Shown piece by piece: positions 7,297 to 15,841 of a stretch of DNA of 64,000 bases. The translations under genes and the position numbers were made by a program. Origin of the DNA: SZUA-309 sp050185825 (GTDB taxonomy: Bacteria > Pseudomonadota > Gammaproteobacteria > Pseudomonadales > Azotimanducaceae); NCBI GenBank assembly GCA_050185825.1, contig JBFWZA010000002.1, positions 186,001 to 250,000 of the forward strand, given 5' to 3'. Positions within the stretch are counted from its first letter, which is position 1. The number at the start of each line of letters is the position of its first letter. Below the pieces are notes generated by a model. That model searched no databases, was not told the DNA's origin, and was given only the letters and a program-made list of their open reading frames with translations.

Positions 7297-8502
7297 TCAC
7301 ACCCCCGGGTCGAGCGTGAAGGTGACTTCCGGATGGGTCCCGGGCGCGGTCAGCGCGTTGCGCACCCGGAAGGTCAGGGTGACGGCAAGGGTCCGCGCGG
7401 CGACCCGGAACCGGTAGGTATCCCGGGAGTGCGGCGGCACGACCAGGGTGGTGGCGCTCTCGATCAGGGTGTGCGCGGACAGGTTCTCGAGCTCGAAGGC
7501 GGCGTCCGACGGGTTGTCGATCAGCACCTCGAGCACGGAGCTCTCGCCACGCCAGCCCGCATCTGCAACCCGGATCGAGGCGGCGAGCAGCGGCATCAGA
7601 TCGCGCTCGCGACCGAGCAGCAGGTTCCGATACCACACCACGGTGCGGCCCTCGAAGAGCGCGGCGCGGATGGCAGCGGCCGTCCGCTCCTGGGCGAACA
7701 CCAGATTCACCGGCCGATGGCCGCCCTTGTGCGGCTCGTAATCCCAATCGATCAGCTCGTGAACGTCCGACACGCCGATGGGCGTGATGCCGAAATCCAA
7801 CGCGAGCTGGAAGGCCTCTGGTGAGTAGGCGTCGCCGTTGGCGATCTCGATGCCGTGCAGCCGTCCGTCCTCGATGGCCTGGCGGTGGAAGTCGGTCATC
7901 ACCGCGATCTGGTTCGGCTGCTGCCACCAGGCGTGGTTCCAGAACACGAACGCATCCTGGCGCTTCGCGGCTTCCAGCGCCTGCTCGGGCGGCCACTCCC
8001 CGGCGGCGACGGCATAGGCGCGTGGATCGTACGGTTCGGTGGGCACCGGCGGCTGGAACAGGGCGTTGGCATCTTCGATGAACACCGCGTTCATGTGGCC
8101 CGTGGGCTCGAGGCGGGTGATCTCGGATCCTGCGATGAGAATCAGTTCGGCGCCCTCGGGCAGGCTCGCCACCGCTTCCTGGAAGGCCCGGTTGCGATCC
8201 GGGTGGGGGATGTCCGCGAGGTGCGGCTGCCACTCCAGGTGCTCGGTGACGGCCATGGCGTCCAGACCGTCGCGGATGGCTTCCGCCACCCGGATCCGCG
8301 GCCAGACGTGACCATCGGAGAACACCGTGTGGGTGTGCAGGTCCACGGTCAAGGTCAGCCGCTCGGCCGTGTCCGGAAACTCGATGGCCCGCCCCGGCAC
8401 TTCCGTGTCGTCCGCCGTGCCGTGCCCCCAGGCACTGCCGGTGCCGGCAAGGGCCATGACAAGGGCCATGAGCAGTGCCGCGGTGGTCAGTGATCGGTTC
8501 AT
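7297..8502 (-). CDS. Exported PHP-domain phosphoesterase (Sb-PDE-like)
   Basis: 401 residues with a signal peptide (LTTAALLMALVMALAGTGSAWG). PHP metal-site motifs are visible in order: DLHTHTVFSDG, VTEHLEW, AGSEITR, HMNAVFIED, FWNHAWWQQ and SDVHELIDWDYE. The arrangement matches the Sb-PDE family of secreted PHP phosphodiesterases, known for acting on phosphodiesters of organophosphate origin. A trailing domain of about 120 residues rich in beta strands follows the PHP domain. The natural substrate is unknown. Periplasmic location is inferred. Confidence 0.8.
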   Translation of the reverse strand: MNRSLTTAALLMALVMALAGTGSAWGHGTADDTEVPGRAIEFPDTAERLTLTVDLHTHTVFSDGHVWPRIRVAEAIRDGLDAMAVTEHLEWQPHLADIPHPDRNRAFQEAVASLPEGAELILIAGSEITRLEPTGHMNAVFIEDANALFQPPVPTEPYDPRAYAVAAGEWPPEQALEAAKRQDAFVFWNHAWWQQPNQIAVMTDFHRQAIEDGRLHGIEIANGDAYSPEAFQLALDFGITPIGVSDVHELIDWDYEPHKGGHRPVNLVFAQERTAAAIRAALFEGRTVVWYRNLLLGRERDLMPLLAASIRVADAGWRGESSVLEVLIDNPSDAAFELENLSAHTLIESATTLVVPPHSRDTYRFRVAARTLAVTLTFRVRNALTAPGTHPEVTFTLDPGV

Positions 8503-8598
8503 GTCCTTCCCTTCTCCCCGGAAAACGTGGCCTCAATCATAGCGGCCGTCGATGAAACTGCCATGGCGCCGGTGAGCGGCGCCCGGCGCCTGGCACCG

Positions 8599-9012
8599 TC
8601 AGCCGCGAGTGTCGTTGTCCAGGTAGCGGCCGACGATGATCGAGAGCCCCTCCGGTTGCGGCCGGAAACCGAGCCGGGTGTAGAAACCCACCGCGTCGTC
8701 GGTCTGCAGATAGACGTGCTGGCCGGGCACCACGTCCGTGAGCAGGCGCATGATCTCCGTGGCCACGCCGCGGTTGCGGAAAGCGCTCAGTGTCCAGACG
8801 TCGATCACGTAGGCGTTGCCCACGCCGTCGGAGAGCATGCGGCCGGTGGCGATGCAGCGGTTGCCGTCGAAGCCCAGGGCGACGTGCTGGCTGTTTTCGA
8901 AGGAGCGGCGCAGCTGCATCGTGGTGCGGCCGTTGTGGAAGTCGTCGGCGATGAGATCGCGGCGCAGCGCCTCCCAGTCCGTGCCGTCGAGGTGGGTCTG
9001 ATAGCGAACCAT
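8599..9012 (-). CDS. GNAT-family N-acetyltransferase
   Basis: 137 residues. The acetyl-CoA binding motif A is seen as VWTLSAFRNRGVATEIMRLL, followed by motif B (VYLQTDDAVGFYTRLGFRPQPEGL). N-terminal RYQTHLDGTDWEALRRDLIADDFHNGRT matches small GNAT proteins that modify free amines. Single gene, divergent from the LLM oxidoreductase. Start ATG 9012 has no strong ribosome binding site. Substrate unknown. Confidence 0.85.
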   Translation of the reverse strand: MVRYQTHLDGTDWEALRRDLIADDFHNGRTTMQLRRSFENSQHVALGFDGNRCIATGRMLSDGVGNAYVIDVWTLSAFRNRGVATEIMRLLTDVVPGQHVYLQTDDAVGFYTRLGFRPQPEGLSIIVGRYLDNDTRG

Positions 9013-9119
9013 CGATCAAGCCTAGGCCGGCAGGCGCCGGACGTCGAGTGAGGGCGGTCGCCCTGCGAAACCGGCGGCGAGCGTGTAAGCTCCCAAGGCT
9101 CAACGCATCGGGAGGACAC

Positions 9120-10124
9120 ATGAAACTCGGACTGGGAGTCGGGCCGCTCGGACCGCCGGGCAGCATGCGCATCGTCGAGCTGGCGCAGGAAGCGGAACGT
9201 CTGGGATACGACACCATCTGGTGTCCCGAGATCTACGGCGCCGACTGCTTCACGCCGCTGGCCTGGATCGGCGCCCACACCTCGAAGATCAATCTGGGCA
9301 CCTCCATCATGCAGATCTCGGCACGCACGCCGACCAGTGCGGCCATGCACGCCATGACGCTGGACTACCTGTCGAACGGGCGGCTGATCCTGGGCATCGG
9401 CGTCTCCGGGCCGCAGGTGGTGGAGGGCTGGTACGGCCAGCCCTACCCGAAGCCGCTGGCGCGCACCCGGGAGTGGGTGCAGATCTTCCGGCAGGTGAAC
9501 GAGCGCAAGGAGCCGGTGGCCTTCCACGGCGAGCACTATCGGCTCCCCTACGAGGGCGGCACCGGTCTCGGCAAGCCGCTGAAGTCCATCCTGCATCCGG
9601 TGCGCGAGCACATCCCGCTGTACCTCGGCGCGGAAGGACCGAAGAACGTGAAGCTCGCCGCCGAGATCTGCGACGGCTGGATCCCGATGTTCCTGTCGCC
9701 CTACCGCATGATGGACGTCTACCAGGACGCCATGGCGATCCGTGCCCCCGGCTTCGAGATCGCCGCCACGCTGCCGGTGATCGTGGACGACGATCTGGAC
9801 CGGGCGCTGGCGCAGGTCAAGCAGCAGGTGGGATTCTACGTCGGCGGCATGGGCGCGAAGTCGTTCAACGTGCACAAGGACCACGTCAGCCGGCTCGGGT
9901 TCGCCGAAGCGGCGGACCGGATCCAGGCGCTGTTCCTCGCCGGCAAGCGCGACGAGGCCATTGCCGCGGTGCCGGATGAGCTCGCCGACGAGATCTCGCT
10001 GGTGGGCTCGAAGGACCGGATCCGCGACCGGCTCGGCGCCTGGAAGGAAAGCCCGGTGACCATGCTGAGCGTGGGCAGCGCCGACGCGGACACGCTGCGC
10101 TTTCTGGCGGAAGAGCTGCTCTGA
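9120..10124 (+). CDS. LLM-class (luciferase-like) F420-type oxidoreductase
   Basis: 334 residues. A luciferase-like TIM barrel: MKLGLGVGPLGP, VELAQEAERLGYDTIWCPEIYG, LAWIGAHTSKINLGTSIMQI and the conserved RTPTSAAMHAMTLDYLSNGRLILGIG, typical of the group annotated as F420-dependent LLM enzymes. Whether it uses F420 or FMN cannot be decided here; no F420 biosynthesis gene is in the window. Start at ATG 9120, 4 bases after GGAGGACAC. Its stop overlaps the proposed CTG start of the next gene, suggesting an operon with the MFS transporter and RimB/RimK genes. Confidence 0.9.
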   Translation: MKLGLGVGPLGPPGSMRIVELAQEAERLGYDTIWCPEIYGADCFTPLAWIGAHTSKINLGTSIMQISARTPTSAAMHAMTLDYLSNGRLILGIGVSGPQVVEGWYGQPYPKPLARTREWVQIFRQVNERKEPVAFHGEHYRLPYEGGTGLGKPLKSILHPVREHIPLYLGAEGPKNVKLAAEICDGWIPMFLSPYRMMDVYQDAMAIRAPGFEIAATLPVIVDDDLDRALAQVKQQVGFYVGGMGAKSFNVHKDHVSRLGFAEAADRIQALFLAGKRDEAIAAVPDELADEISLVGSKDRIRDRLGAWKESPVTMLSVGSADADTLRFLAEELL

Positions 10125-11368
10125 CTACGTTCTACGCCCTCAGGAGCCTGCTGTTCTCGGTGGCCGTGCTGCTCACCGGGCACGGCCTGCAGCTCACGCT
10201 GCTGCCGCTGGAGGCGCAGTCGCTCGGCTGGACCGATTCCGCCATCGGCCTCACGGGCTCGTTCTACTATCTGGGCTTCATTGCCGGCTGCCTGACGATC
10301 CCGCGCCTCATCCGCCGGGTCGGCCACATCCGCACGTTTACCGTGTGCATCAGCATCGCCACCGTGGCCCTGCTCGCCGCGTCGGTGTCGGATACCCTGC
10401 TGCTCTGGCTGGTCTTCCGGATGGGCACCGGCTGGAGCATGGCCGGTCTCTACACCACCATCGAGAGCTGGCTCAACGACCAGGCGAAGAACGAGCAGCG
10501 GGGACGGGTGCTCGCCGTCTACACCATCATCTCGCTCACCGCCCTGGTGCTCGGGCAGTTCCTGCTCCAGGCGGAGAGCCTGTCGCTGGAGCAGCTGTTC
10601 CCGGTCGCCGCCATGTTCATCGTTGCCGCCACGCTGCCGGTGGCGCTGACTTCGCGGCCTCAGCCCAGCGTGCCTGCCGAGGTGCACTTCAGCTGGCGCA
10701 CGGTGTTCAACGCCTCCCAGGTGGGTCTGATCTGCAGCGGTCTGTCCGGGCTGGTGATGGGCCTGCTGTGGAGCCTGGGTGCGGTGTACGTGAGCGGTCT
10801 CACCGGTGATCCCGGCAGCGGTGCGCGCTTCATGGCGGCGGTGATTCTCGGCGGGCTGGTGGTGCAGTTTCCGGTGGGCCGCCTGTCCGACGCCTTCGAC
10901 CGGCGCTGGGTCATTCTCGGCCTGGGGCTGCTCGGGATCGCGGGCGCGAGCCTGTGGCTGGCCGTGCCGCTGTCCGATGCGTGGATGTACGTTTCGGGCT
11001 TCCTCTGCGGCGGTGCCGCCATGCCCATGTACTCGGTGAGCATCGCGCATGCCAACGACAACGCCGAAGGGCGTTTCCTGCAGATCGCGAGCGGCATGCT
11101 GATGGCGAATGCTATCGGTGCCGTGATCGGACCGCTGCTGTACGGCGGCACCGAGTTCTTCGGTCTGGTGTACGGCTTCATGGGCATCGTCTTCACCGCC
11201 TTCGTGGTGTGCGTGGTGTGGACCGCGCGGCGGCTGAAGGTGCATGCGGTAGCCCGTGAGCACTTCGAGCCGTTCCAGCCGCTGCCGAAAACCGTGCCCG
11301 AGGTATTCGCCCTGGATCCGCGGGTCGGAGGCCCATCGACGGCCGAAGACGGGGAGACCCGCACCTGA
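10121..11368 (+). CDS. MFS transporter (YcaD/UhpC-like exporter group)
   Basis: About 415 residues with 12 predicted membrane segments. The MFS loop 2-3 motif is weak, but repeated helices such as GLTGSFYYLGFIAGCLTIPRLIRRVGHIR and FPVGRLSDAFDRR are typical. The first ATG-like codon is GTG at 10160, but that would cut the first membrane helix. Extending to CTG 10121 gives TTFYALRSLLFSVAVLLTGH and a complete helix, with a CTGA overlap with the upstream stop. I prefer CTG 10121. The stop at 11368 overlaps the next ATG (TGATG). Substrate unknown. Confidence 0.8.
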   Translation: MTTFYALRSLLFSVAVLLTGHGLQLTLLPLEAQSLGWTDSAIGLTGSFYYLGFIAGCLTIPRLIRRVGHIRTFTVCISIATVALLAASVSDTLLLWLVFRMGTGWSMAGLYTTIESWLNDQAKNEQRGRVLAVYTIISLTALVLGQFLLQAESLSLEQLFPVAAMFIVAATLPVALTSRPQPSVPAEVHFSWRTVFNASQVGLICSGLSGLVMGLLWSLGAVYVSGLTGDPGSGARFMAAVILGGLVVQFPVGRLSDAFDRRWVILGLGLLGIAGASLWLAVPLSDAWMYVSGFLCGGAAMPMYSVSIAHANDNAEGRFLQIASGMLMANAIGAVIGPLLYGGTEFFGLVYGFMGIVFTAFVVCVVWTARRLKVHAVAREHFEPFQPLPKTVPEVFALDPRVGGPSTAEDGETRT

Positions 11369-11838
11369 TGCGGGTGATCGGCTGGCGGGAGTGGGTGGCG
11401 CTGCCGGCGCTCGGCATCGAGCGGATCAAGGCCAAGGTGGATTCGGGCGCGCGGACCTCGGCGCTGCATGCCTTTGCGGTGGAGGTGGAGCGGCGTCAGG
11501 GGCAGCTCTGGGTGCGTTTCGGCGTGCACCCGGTGCAGCGCCGCAGCGAGCCGGTGGTGTGGAGCGAGGTGCCGGTTCTGGATCGGCGGGTGGTGCGGGA
11601 TTCCGGTGGCCACGAGGAGGAGCGGTACGTGATCGAGACGGCCGTGCGGATCGGCAAGGAGTTGCGCCTGGTGGAGGTCACGCTCACGGACCGGGACAAC
11701 ATGGGCTTCCGCATGCTGCTCGGACGCACCGCGCTGCGCGGCGACTATCTGATCGATCCGGGCCGCTCCTATCTGGCGGGTCGGCGTACACTCGCCAGCC
11801 CCGGACTCGGAAGTACCCCCAGGGGTAAGGAAAACTGA
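11368..11838 (+). CDS. rimB: RimK-associated retropepsin-like protease (RimB family, 'ATP-dependent zinc protease')
   Basis: 156 residues. The signature VDSGARTSALHA near residues 24-35 is the aspartic-protease-like DSG motif of the RimB/DUF785 family, and LLGRTALRGDYLIDP matches its C-terminal conserved block. Family members sit beside RimK, which adds glutamates to ribosomal protein S6; in Pseudomonas RimB is thought to trim the glutamate tail. It starts by a 1-base overlap with the MFS gene and is followed after 3 bases by rimK, so it is almost certainly co-transcribed. Symbol given by context and motif. Confidence 0.85.
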   Translation: MRVIGWREWVALPALGIERIKAKVDSGARTSALHAFAVEVERRQGQLWVRFGVHPVQRRSEPVVWSEVPVLDRRVVRDSGGHEEERYVIETAVRIGKELRLVEVTLTDRDNMGFRMLLGRTALRGDYLIDPGRSYLAGRRTLASPGLGSTPRGKEN

Positions 11839-11841
11839 CCC

Positions 11842-12786
11842 GTGAAGATCGCCATTCTCTCCCGCAACCGGAAGCTCTACTCCACCAAGCGCCTCGTGGA
11901 GGCGGCGACCGTGCGCGGGCACCAGGTGCGCGTGCTCGACCACATGCACTGTTACATGGACATCACCTCCGAACGGCCGAGCATTCACTACCGCGACGAG
12001 GAATTCTTTCCCGACGATTTCGACGTGGTGATCCCGCGGATCGGCGCCTCGGTCACGTTCTACGGCGCGGCGGTGGTCCGGCAGTTCGAGGCGATGAAGA
12101 CCTACTGCGTGAACGGCTCCGTGGCCATCACCCGTTCCCGCGACAAGCTGCGCTCCCTGCAGATGCTGTCCCAGCGCGGCGTGGGGATACCGAACACGGC
12201 CTTTGCCCACTCGCCGGACGACATCGAGGGCCTCATCCGCGAGGTGGGTGGCGCACCTCTGGTGATCAAGCTGCTGGAGGGCACACAGGGACTCGGCGTG
12301 GTGCTGGCGGAAACCAAGAAAGCGGCGGAAAGTGTGATCCAGGGTTTCATGGGGCTCTCCGCCAACATCCTGGTGCAGGAGTTCATCAAGGAAGCAGGGG
12401 GTTCCGATCTGCGCTGCTTCGTGGTGGGCGACAAGGTGATCGCCGCCATGCAGCGGACGGCGGCGGAAGGCGAGTTCCGCTCGAACCTGCACCGGGGTGG
12501 CACCGCCAAGCTGGTCAAGCTCACCCCGAAGGAGCGGGAGACGGCGGTCACCGCGGCGAAGATCCTCGGGCTGACGGTGGCCGGCGTGGACCTGCTGCGG
12601 TCGAGCCGTGGCCCTATGGTGATGGAGGTGAATTCCTCGCCCGGGATGGAAGGTATCGAGCAAGCCACGAAGAAGGACGTGGCCGGACTGATCGTCGAGT
12701 ACGCACAGAAGCAGGTGGAGCGCGAGGCCGCCAGGCAGACCAAGAGCAAGGCGCGGAAGACGGCGCGCAAGACCGGCGAGGCGTGA
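11842..12786 (+). CDS. rimK: RimK, ribosomal protein S6 L-glutamate ligase
   Basis: 314 residues from GTG 11842 (AAGGAAAA upstream). ATP-grasp ligase features: MKIAILSRNRKLYSTKRLVEAA start, FDVVIPRIGASVTFYG, VIKLLEGTQGLGVVLAE (nucleotide-binding loop), DLRCFVVGDKVIAAMQR, and VMEVNSSPGMEGIE, the metal-binding segment. These are all diagnostic for RimK. It adds glutamate residues to the C-terminus of S6. The last 25 residues are a lysine/arginine-rich tail (KSKARKTARKTGEA) not usual in E. coli RimK. Third gene of the LLM-MFS-rimB-rimK run. Confidence 0.93.
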   Translation: MKIAILSRNRKLYSTKRLVEAATVRGHQVRVLDHMHCYMDITSERPSIHYRDEEFFPDDFDVVIPRIGASVTFYGAAVVRQFEAMKTYCVNGSVAITRSRDKLRSLQMLSQRGVGIPNTAFAHSPDDIEGLIREVGGAPLVIKLLEGTQGLGVVLAETKKAAESVIQGFMGLSANILVQEFIKEAGGSDLRCFVVGDKVIAAMQRTAAEGEFRSNLHRGGTAKLVKLTPKERETAVTAAKILGLTVAGVDLLRSSRGPMVMEVNSSPGMEGIEQATKKDVAGLIVEYAQKQVEREAARQTKSKARKTARKTGEA

Positions 12787-12856
12787 GCGCGCCGCCCGGA
12801 GTGACTCTCGAGACCTGAACCCGAGACTGATCGGCACAGCGGAAACGGAGGATCTG

Positions 12857-13894
12857 ATGAACATGAGCTCGAAAGCCAACGACCGGCGGCTGGATCCGCG
12901 CATCCGCGCCATGCTCTCGATGATGCCGGTATCGTCGGGTGGTGATGCGGACAGCCGTGAGCAGTTGCTCGCCGAGGCGCGCACGGAGCAGGCCATTGCC
13001 GCCCGGGAGGCGATGCGTGCCATGCTGGAAGCCGCGGACGACGAGAGCGTGGCGCCTTCCCGTGGGCTCGCGGTCAGCACCCGAACGTTCCACTCCGCAC
13101 CGGACGGCAACCAGGTCCAGGTGCAGTTCATCCGCCCGGACACTTCCGGCGTCGTGCCCTGCGTGTACTACATCCATGGCGGCGGCATGCAGGCCATGTC
13201 CTGCTTCGACGGCATGTACCGGGCCTGGGGTCGGATCATCGCGGCCGAAGGGGTGGCGGTGGCCATGGTGGACTTCCGCAACTGTCTGGTGCCGTCCTCG
13301 GCGCCCCAGGTGGAACCGTTTCCGGCAGGGCTCAACGACTGCGTGTCCGGTGTGAAGTGGCTGCACGAGGCGGCGAATGATCTGGGCATCGACCCGGCAC
13401 GCATCATCGTGGCCGGCGAGAGCGGCGGTGGAAACCTGACGCTGGCCACCGGTCTGAAGCTCAAGCAGGACGGAAATCAGGGTCTCATCCGCGGGCTGTA
13501 TGCGCTGTGTCCCTACATTGCCGGCCACTGGCCGCAGGAGCGCTACCCGTCGTCCGTCGAGAACAACGGCATCCTCCTGGACCTGCACGACAACCGCGGC
13601 CGGCTGGCTTACGGCATCGAGGCCTTCGAGGCGGAGAATCCGCTGGCCTGGCCGGCCTTCGCCTCGGAGGCGGACGTGGCGGGGCTGGTGCCCACGGTGA
13701 TCAGCGTCAATGAATGCGACCCGCTGCGGGACGAGGGCATCGAGTTCTACCGGCTGCTGCTCAGGGCCGGAGTGACTGCGCGTTGCCGGCAGGTCATGGG
13801 CACCTGCCACGGTATCGAGATCTTCGCTTCCGTCTGTCCGGAGATCAGCCGGGAGACGGCGGCGAGCATCGCCCGGTTCTGCCGGGAGGCGTGA
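12857..13894 (+). CDS. Alpha/beta hydrolase of the hormone-sensitive-lipase group
   Basis: 345 residues. Oxyanion-hole motif YYIHGGGM (about 100-107), nucleophile S189 in GESGGG, acid D288 (NECDPLRDEG) and H318 (TCHGIE) complete the triad. HSL-group enzymes hydrolyse short acyl esters or lactones. Start ATG 12857 follows GGAGG. No signal peptide, so cytoplasmic. Transcribed in the same direction as rimK after 70 bp; possibly separate. Confidence 0.9.
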   Translation: MNMSSKANDRRLDPRIRAMLSMMPVSSGGDADSREQLLAEARTEQAIAAREAMRAMLEAADDESVAPSRGLAVSTRTFHSAPDGNQVQVQFIRPDTSGVVPCVYYIHGGGMQAMSCFDGMYRAWGRIIAAEGVAVAMVDFRNCLVPSSAPQVEPFPAGLNDCVSGVKWLHEAANDLGIDPARIIVAGESGGGNLTLATGLKLKQDGNQGLIRGLYALCPYIAGHWPQERYPSSVENNGILLDLHDNRGRLAYGIEAFEAENPLAWPAFASEADVAGLVPTVISVNECDPLRDEGIEFYRLLLRAGVTARCRQVMGTCHGIEIFASVCPEISRETAASIARFCREA

Positions 13895-13909
13895 ACGCCG
13901 GGCGGGCGT

Positions 13910-14128
13910 TCAGCCGGCCTTGCCGGTGGCCAGTTCCTTTTCGGACCGCAGGCCCAGCCTGCGCATGACCATGGCGGCCGGGCAGAACCCGGTGAACGCC
14001 TGCTGAAAGAGGTTCGCGCCGACGAAGACCGTCAGCCAGACGAAGGCCGGGTGCACGAAGTAGGTGAGCGCCACCGACAGCAGCACCATGAAGCCGGCGA
14101 ACGCCTCGACGGATTTTTCCAGAGACAT
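13910..14128 (-). CDS. Small membrane protein, DUF2892 (YgaP-type transmembrane domain)
   Basis: 72 residues with two membrane helices (GFMVLLSVALTYFVHPAFVWLTVFVGANLFQQAFTGFCPAAMVMRRLGL). The block NLFQQAFTGFCPAAMVMRRLG is the DUF2892 signature, where the cysteine sits at the end of helix 2. Such proteins often accompany rhodanese domains; none is adjacent. Start ATG 14128 follows AAGGAG. Ends 15 bp from the convergent hydrolase stop. Confidence 0.85.
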   Translation of the reverse strand: MSLEKSVEAFAGFMVLLSVALTYFVHPAFVWLTVFVGANLFQQAFTGFCPAAMVMRRLGLRSEKELATGKAG

Positions 14129-14277
14129 GACGACTCCTTCCCGATGACGGGTTTTCAACCGCGTTGGGAGAAGCATAACGCGGTCGCCCTGCGCGGGAAT
14201 CCGCATTTCCCGAGGGGCCCGTTTGCAGCGGCTATCAGGAAAGCTACTCTGGCTGCCTGAGCGGGTGGAGGTGCGAT

Positions 14278-15051
14278 TTGGACAGCGTTACCGGGAATCT
14301 CGATGCGCATGCGGAGGTGGTGGCGGTGATCGTGCTCGTCACCGGCATGGTGCTCGCGCACTTCGCGCGGATCTGGTGTGCCCGGGGACTCTCCCTGATG
14401 GACCAGCGCCTCGCCCAGCAGGCCACCACGGCAACGTCCCCGCTGTCGCCCCGGTTCATCGAGCGGTTCTCCAGGGGGCTCTTCTGGCTGCTGGTGCTGC
14501 TGACCGTAATTGCCGCGCTGCGCATCATGGGGGTGGGCGGATTCTCGGTGCTGGCGGACGAGGTGGTTGCCTACGTGCCGAAGGTGGTGATCGCACTCGC
14601 CATCGTCGGCGCCGGCCACCTGATCGGCCTCGTCAGTCGGGGGCTGGTGAGCCGGCTCAGTCCGGCCCTGGCGGCGGACTCCCCCGTGCCCCGGCTGGTG
14701 CACGCCTCGGCGGTGCTGATTGCGCTGATCATGGCCCTGCAGCAGCTCGGCATCGACATCACCTTCATCACCCAGCTGATGATCGTGCTGCTGGCCATTT
14801 CCGTAGGCGGCCTGGTGCTCGCCTTCGCGCTCGGTGCCCGCCAGCACGTGGCCAACCTCATCGGGCGTTCCGAGCTCGGCCGGTACTCGGTGGGCGAGCG
14901 GATCCGGGTGGACGGCCAGGAAGGCGAGATTCTGGACATACACCGCACGGGCGTGGACCTTGCCACCGCGGAGGGCCGGGTGACCGTGCCGGCGAGCCGG
15001 TTCTCCGAGCAGAGCGTGGTCCGGCTCGAGGAATCGATCGGTGGCCCATAG
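14278..15051 (+). CDS. MscS-like mechanosensitive channel protein
   Basis: 257 residues from TTG 14278 (GGAGGTG immediately upstream). Four or five membrane helices, among them VVAVIVLVTGMVLAHFARIW, GLFWLLVLLTVIAALRIM and FITQLMIVLLAISVGGLVLAFALGARQHVANLIG, the last resembling the pore-lining TM3. The C-terminal ELGRYSVGERIRVDGQEGEILDIHRTGVDL...GRVTVPASRF is the MscS beta domain; the large cytoplasmic alpha/beta vestibule is missing. Overlaps the next gene by 11 bases, so translation is coupled to the CBS protein and MgtE. Confidence 0.85.
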   Translation: MDSVTGNLDAHAEVVAVIVLVTGMVLAHFARIWCARGLSLMDQRLAQQATTATSPLSPRFIERFSRGLFWLLVLLTVIAALRIMGVGGFSVLADEVVAYVPKVVIALAIVGAGHLIGLVSRGLVSRLSPALAADSPVPRLVHASAVLIALIMALQQLGIDITFITQLMIVLLAISVGGLVLAFALGARQHVANLIGRSELGRYSVGERIRVDGQEGEILDIHRTGVDLATAEGRVTVPASRFSEQSVVRLEESIGGP

Positions 15052-15841
15052 CGTTCTGCTGGCGACGTTTGCCGGGCAGGCGCCGGAGCGGTTTGCCGCG
15101 CTCCTCGCCGAGGGCTCGGCGGAGGAGCGGCTGGACGTGTTCACCACGCTCTCCCCCGAGGCTGCCGCTGCGGTGGCGGCGCGGCTCGGCAAGCGCGAGC
15201 TCGCCGAGGTGCCCGATGCCATGCTCGTGCGCTGGATCGAAGCCGGCGCGTTCGACGACGCCACCATGCTGCTCGGCAAGCTCGGCCGCCACGATGCCCT
15301 CAAGCACATCGACAGGGTGGCGGACGCGGACCGCCGGCGGCGGCTGCAGCAGTTCTTCGTGTTCCCGCTGCACAGCCTCGGCAGCATCACGTCCGCGGAG
15401 ATGGTGCAGGTGCCCGAGCGCGCCACGGTCCGGGAGGTGCTCGCCGTGCTCGCCGGGCAGGACGCCCGCTACGAGGTGCCGGTCGTGGTGGTGGACGGCA
15501 ACGGCCGGCTTCTCGGCGCGCTCGATCTCTGGAAGCTCGTGCTGCACACGGAGATCGGCGGGCTGGCCCGGGACTGTCTGCGCGAGGTGCCGGGACTCCG
15601 GCCCGAGATCAGCATAGAAAGCGCGGCAGAGCTTCCGGTGTGGCGGGACCACGACTGGCTGCCGGTGGTGGACGGCGAGCATCGCCTGCTCGGGGTGGTC
15701 GCCCGGGCGCGGATTCTGGGCAGCCACGAGCCGCAACGGGAAGCGGTGCCGCTCGGTGAGGGCATCGTCGAGCTCGGCAGCCAGTTCGTGACGGTTTCCG
15801 CAGACATGCTTGGCGAGCTCATCGGGCGCGACGAGCGATGA
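15041..15841 (+). CDS. Soluble MgtE_N-like/CBS-domain protein
   Basis: 266 residues from GTG 15041. Residues 1-110 form the helical superhelix pattern of the MgtE N domain (FAALLAEGSAEERLDVFTTLSPEAAAAVAARL, DATMLLGKLGRHDALKHI), and 115-255 hold a CBS pair (ITSAEMVQVPERATVREVLAVLAG, VVVVDGNGRLLGALDLWKLVL; second half VVDGEHRLLGVVARARIL). No membrane segments. It looks like the cytosolic Mg2+-sensing half of MgtE encoded separately. It overlaps the MscS-like gene by 11 bases and the full MgtE by 4 bases (ATGA). I infer a regulatory partner of one or both. Confidence 0.8.
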   Translation: MAHSVLLATFAGQAPERFAALLAEGSAEERLDVFTTLSPEAAAAVAARLGKRELAEVPDAMLVRWIEAGAFDDATMLLGKLGRHDALKHIDRVADADRRRRLQQFFVFPLHSLGSITSAEMVQVPERATVREVLAVLAGQDARYEVPVVVVDGNGRLLGALDLWKLVLHTEIGGLARDCLREVPGLRPEISIESAAELPVWRDHDWLPVVDGEHRLLGVVARARILGSHEPQREAVPLGEGIVELGSQFVTVSADMLGELIGRDER

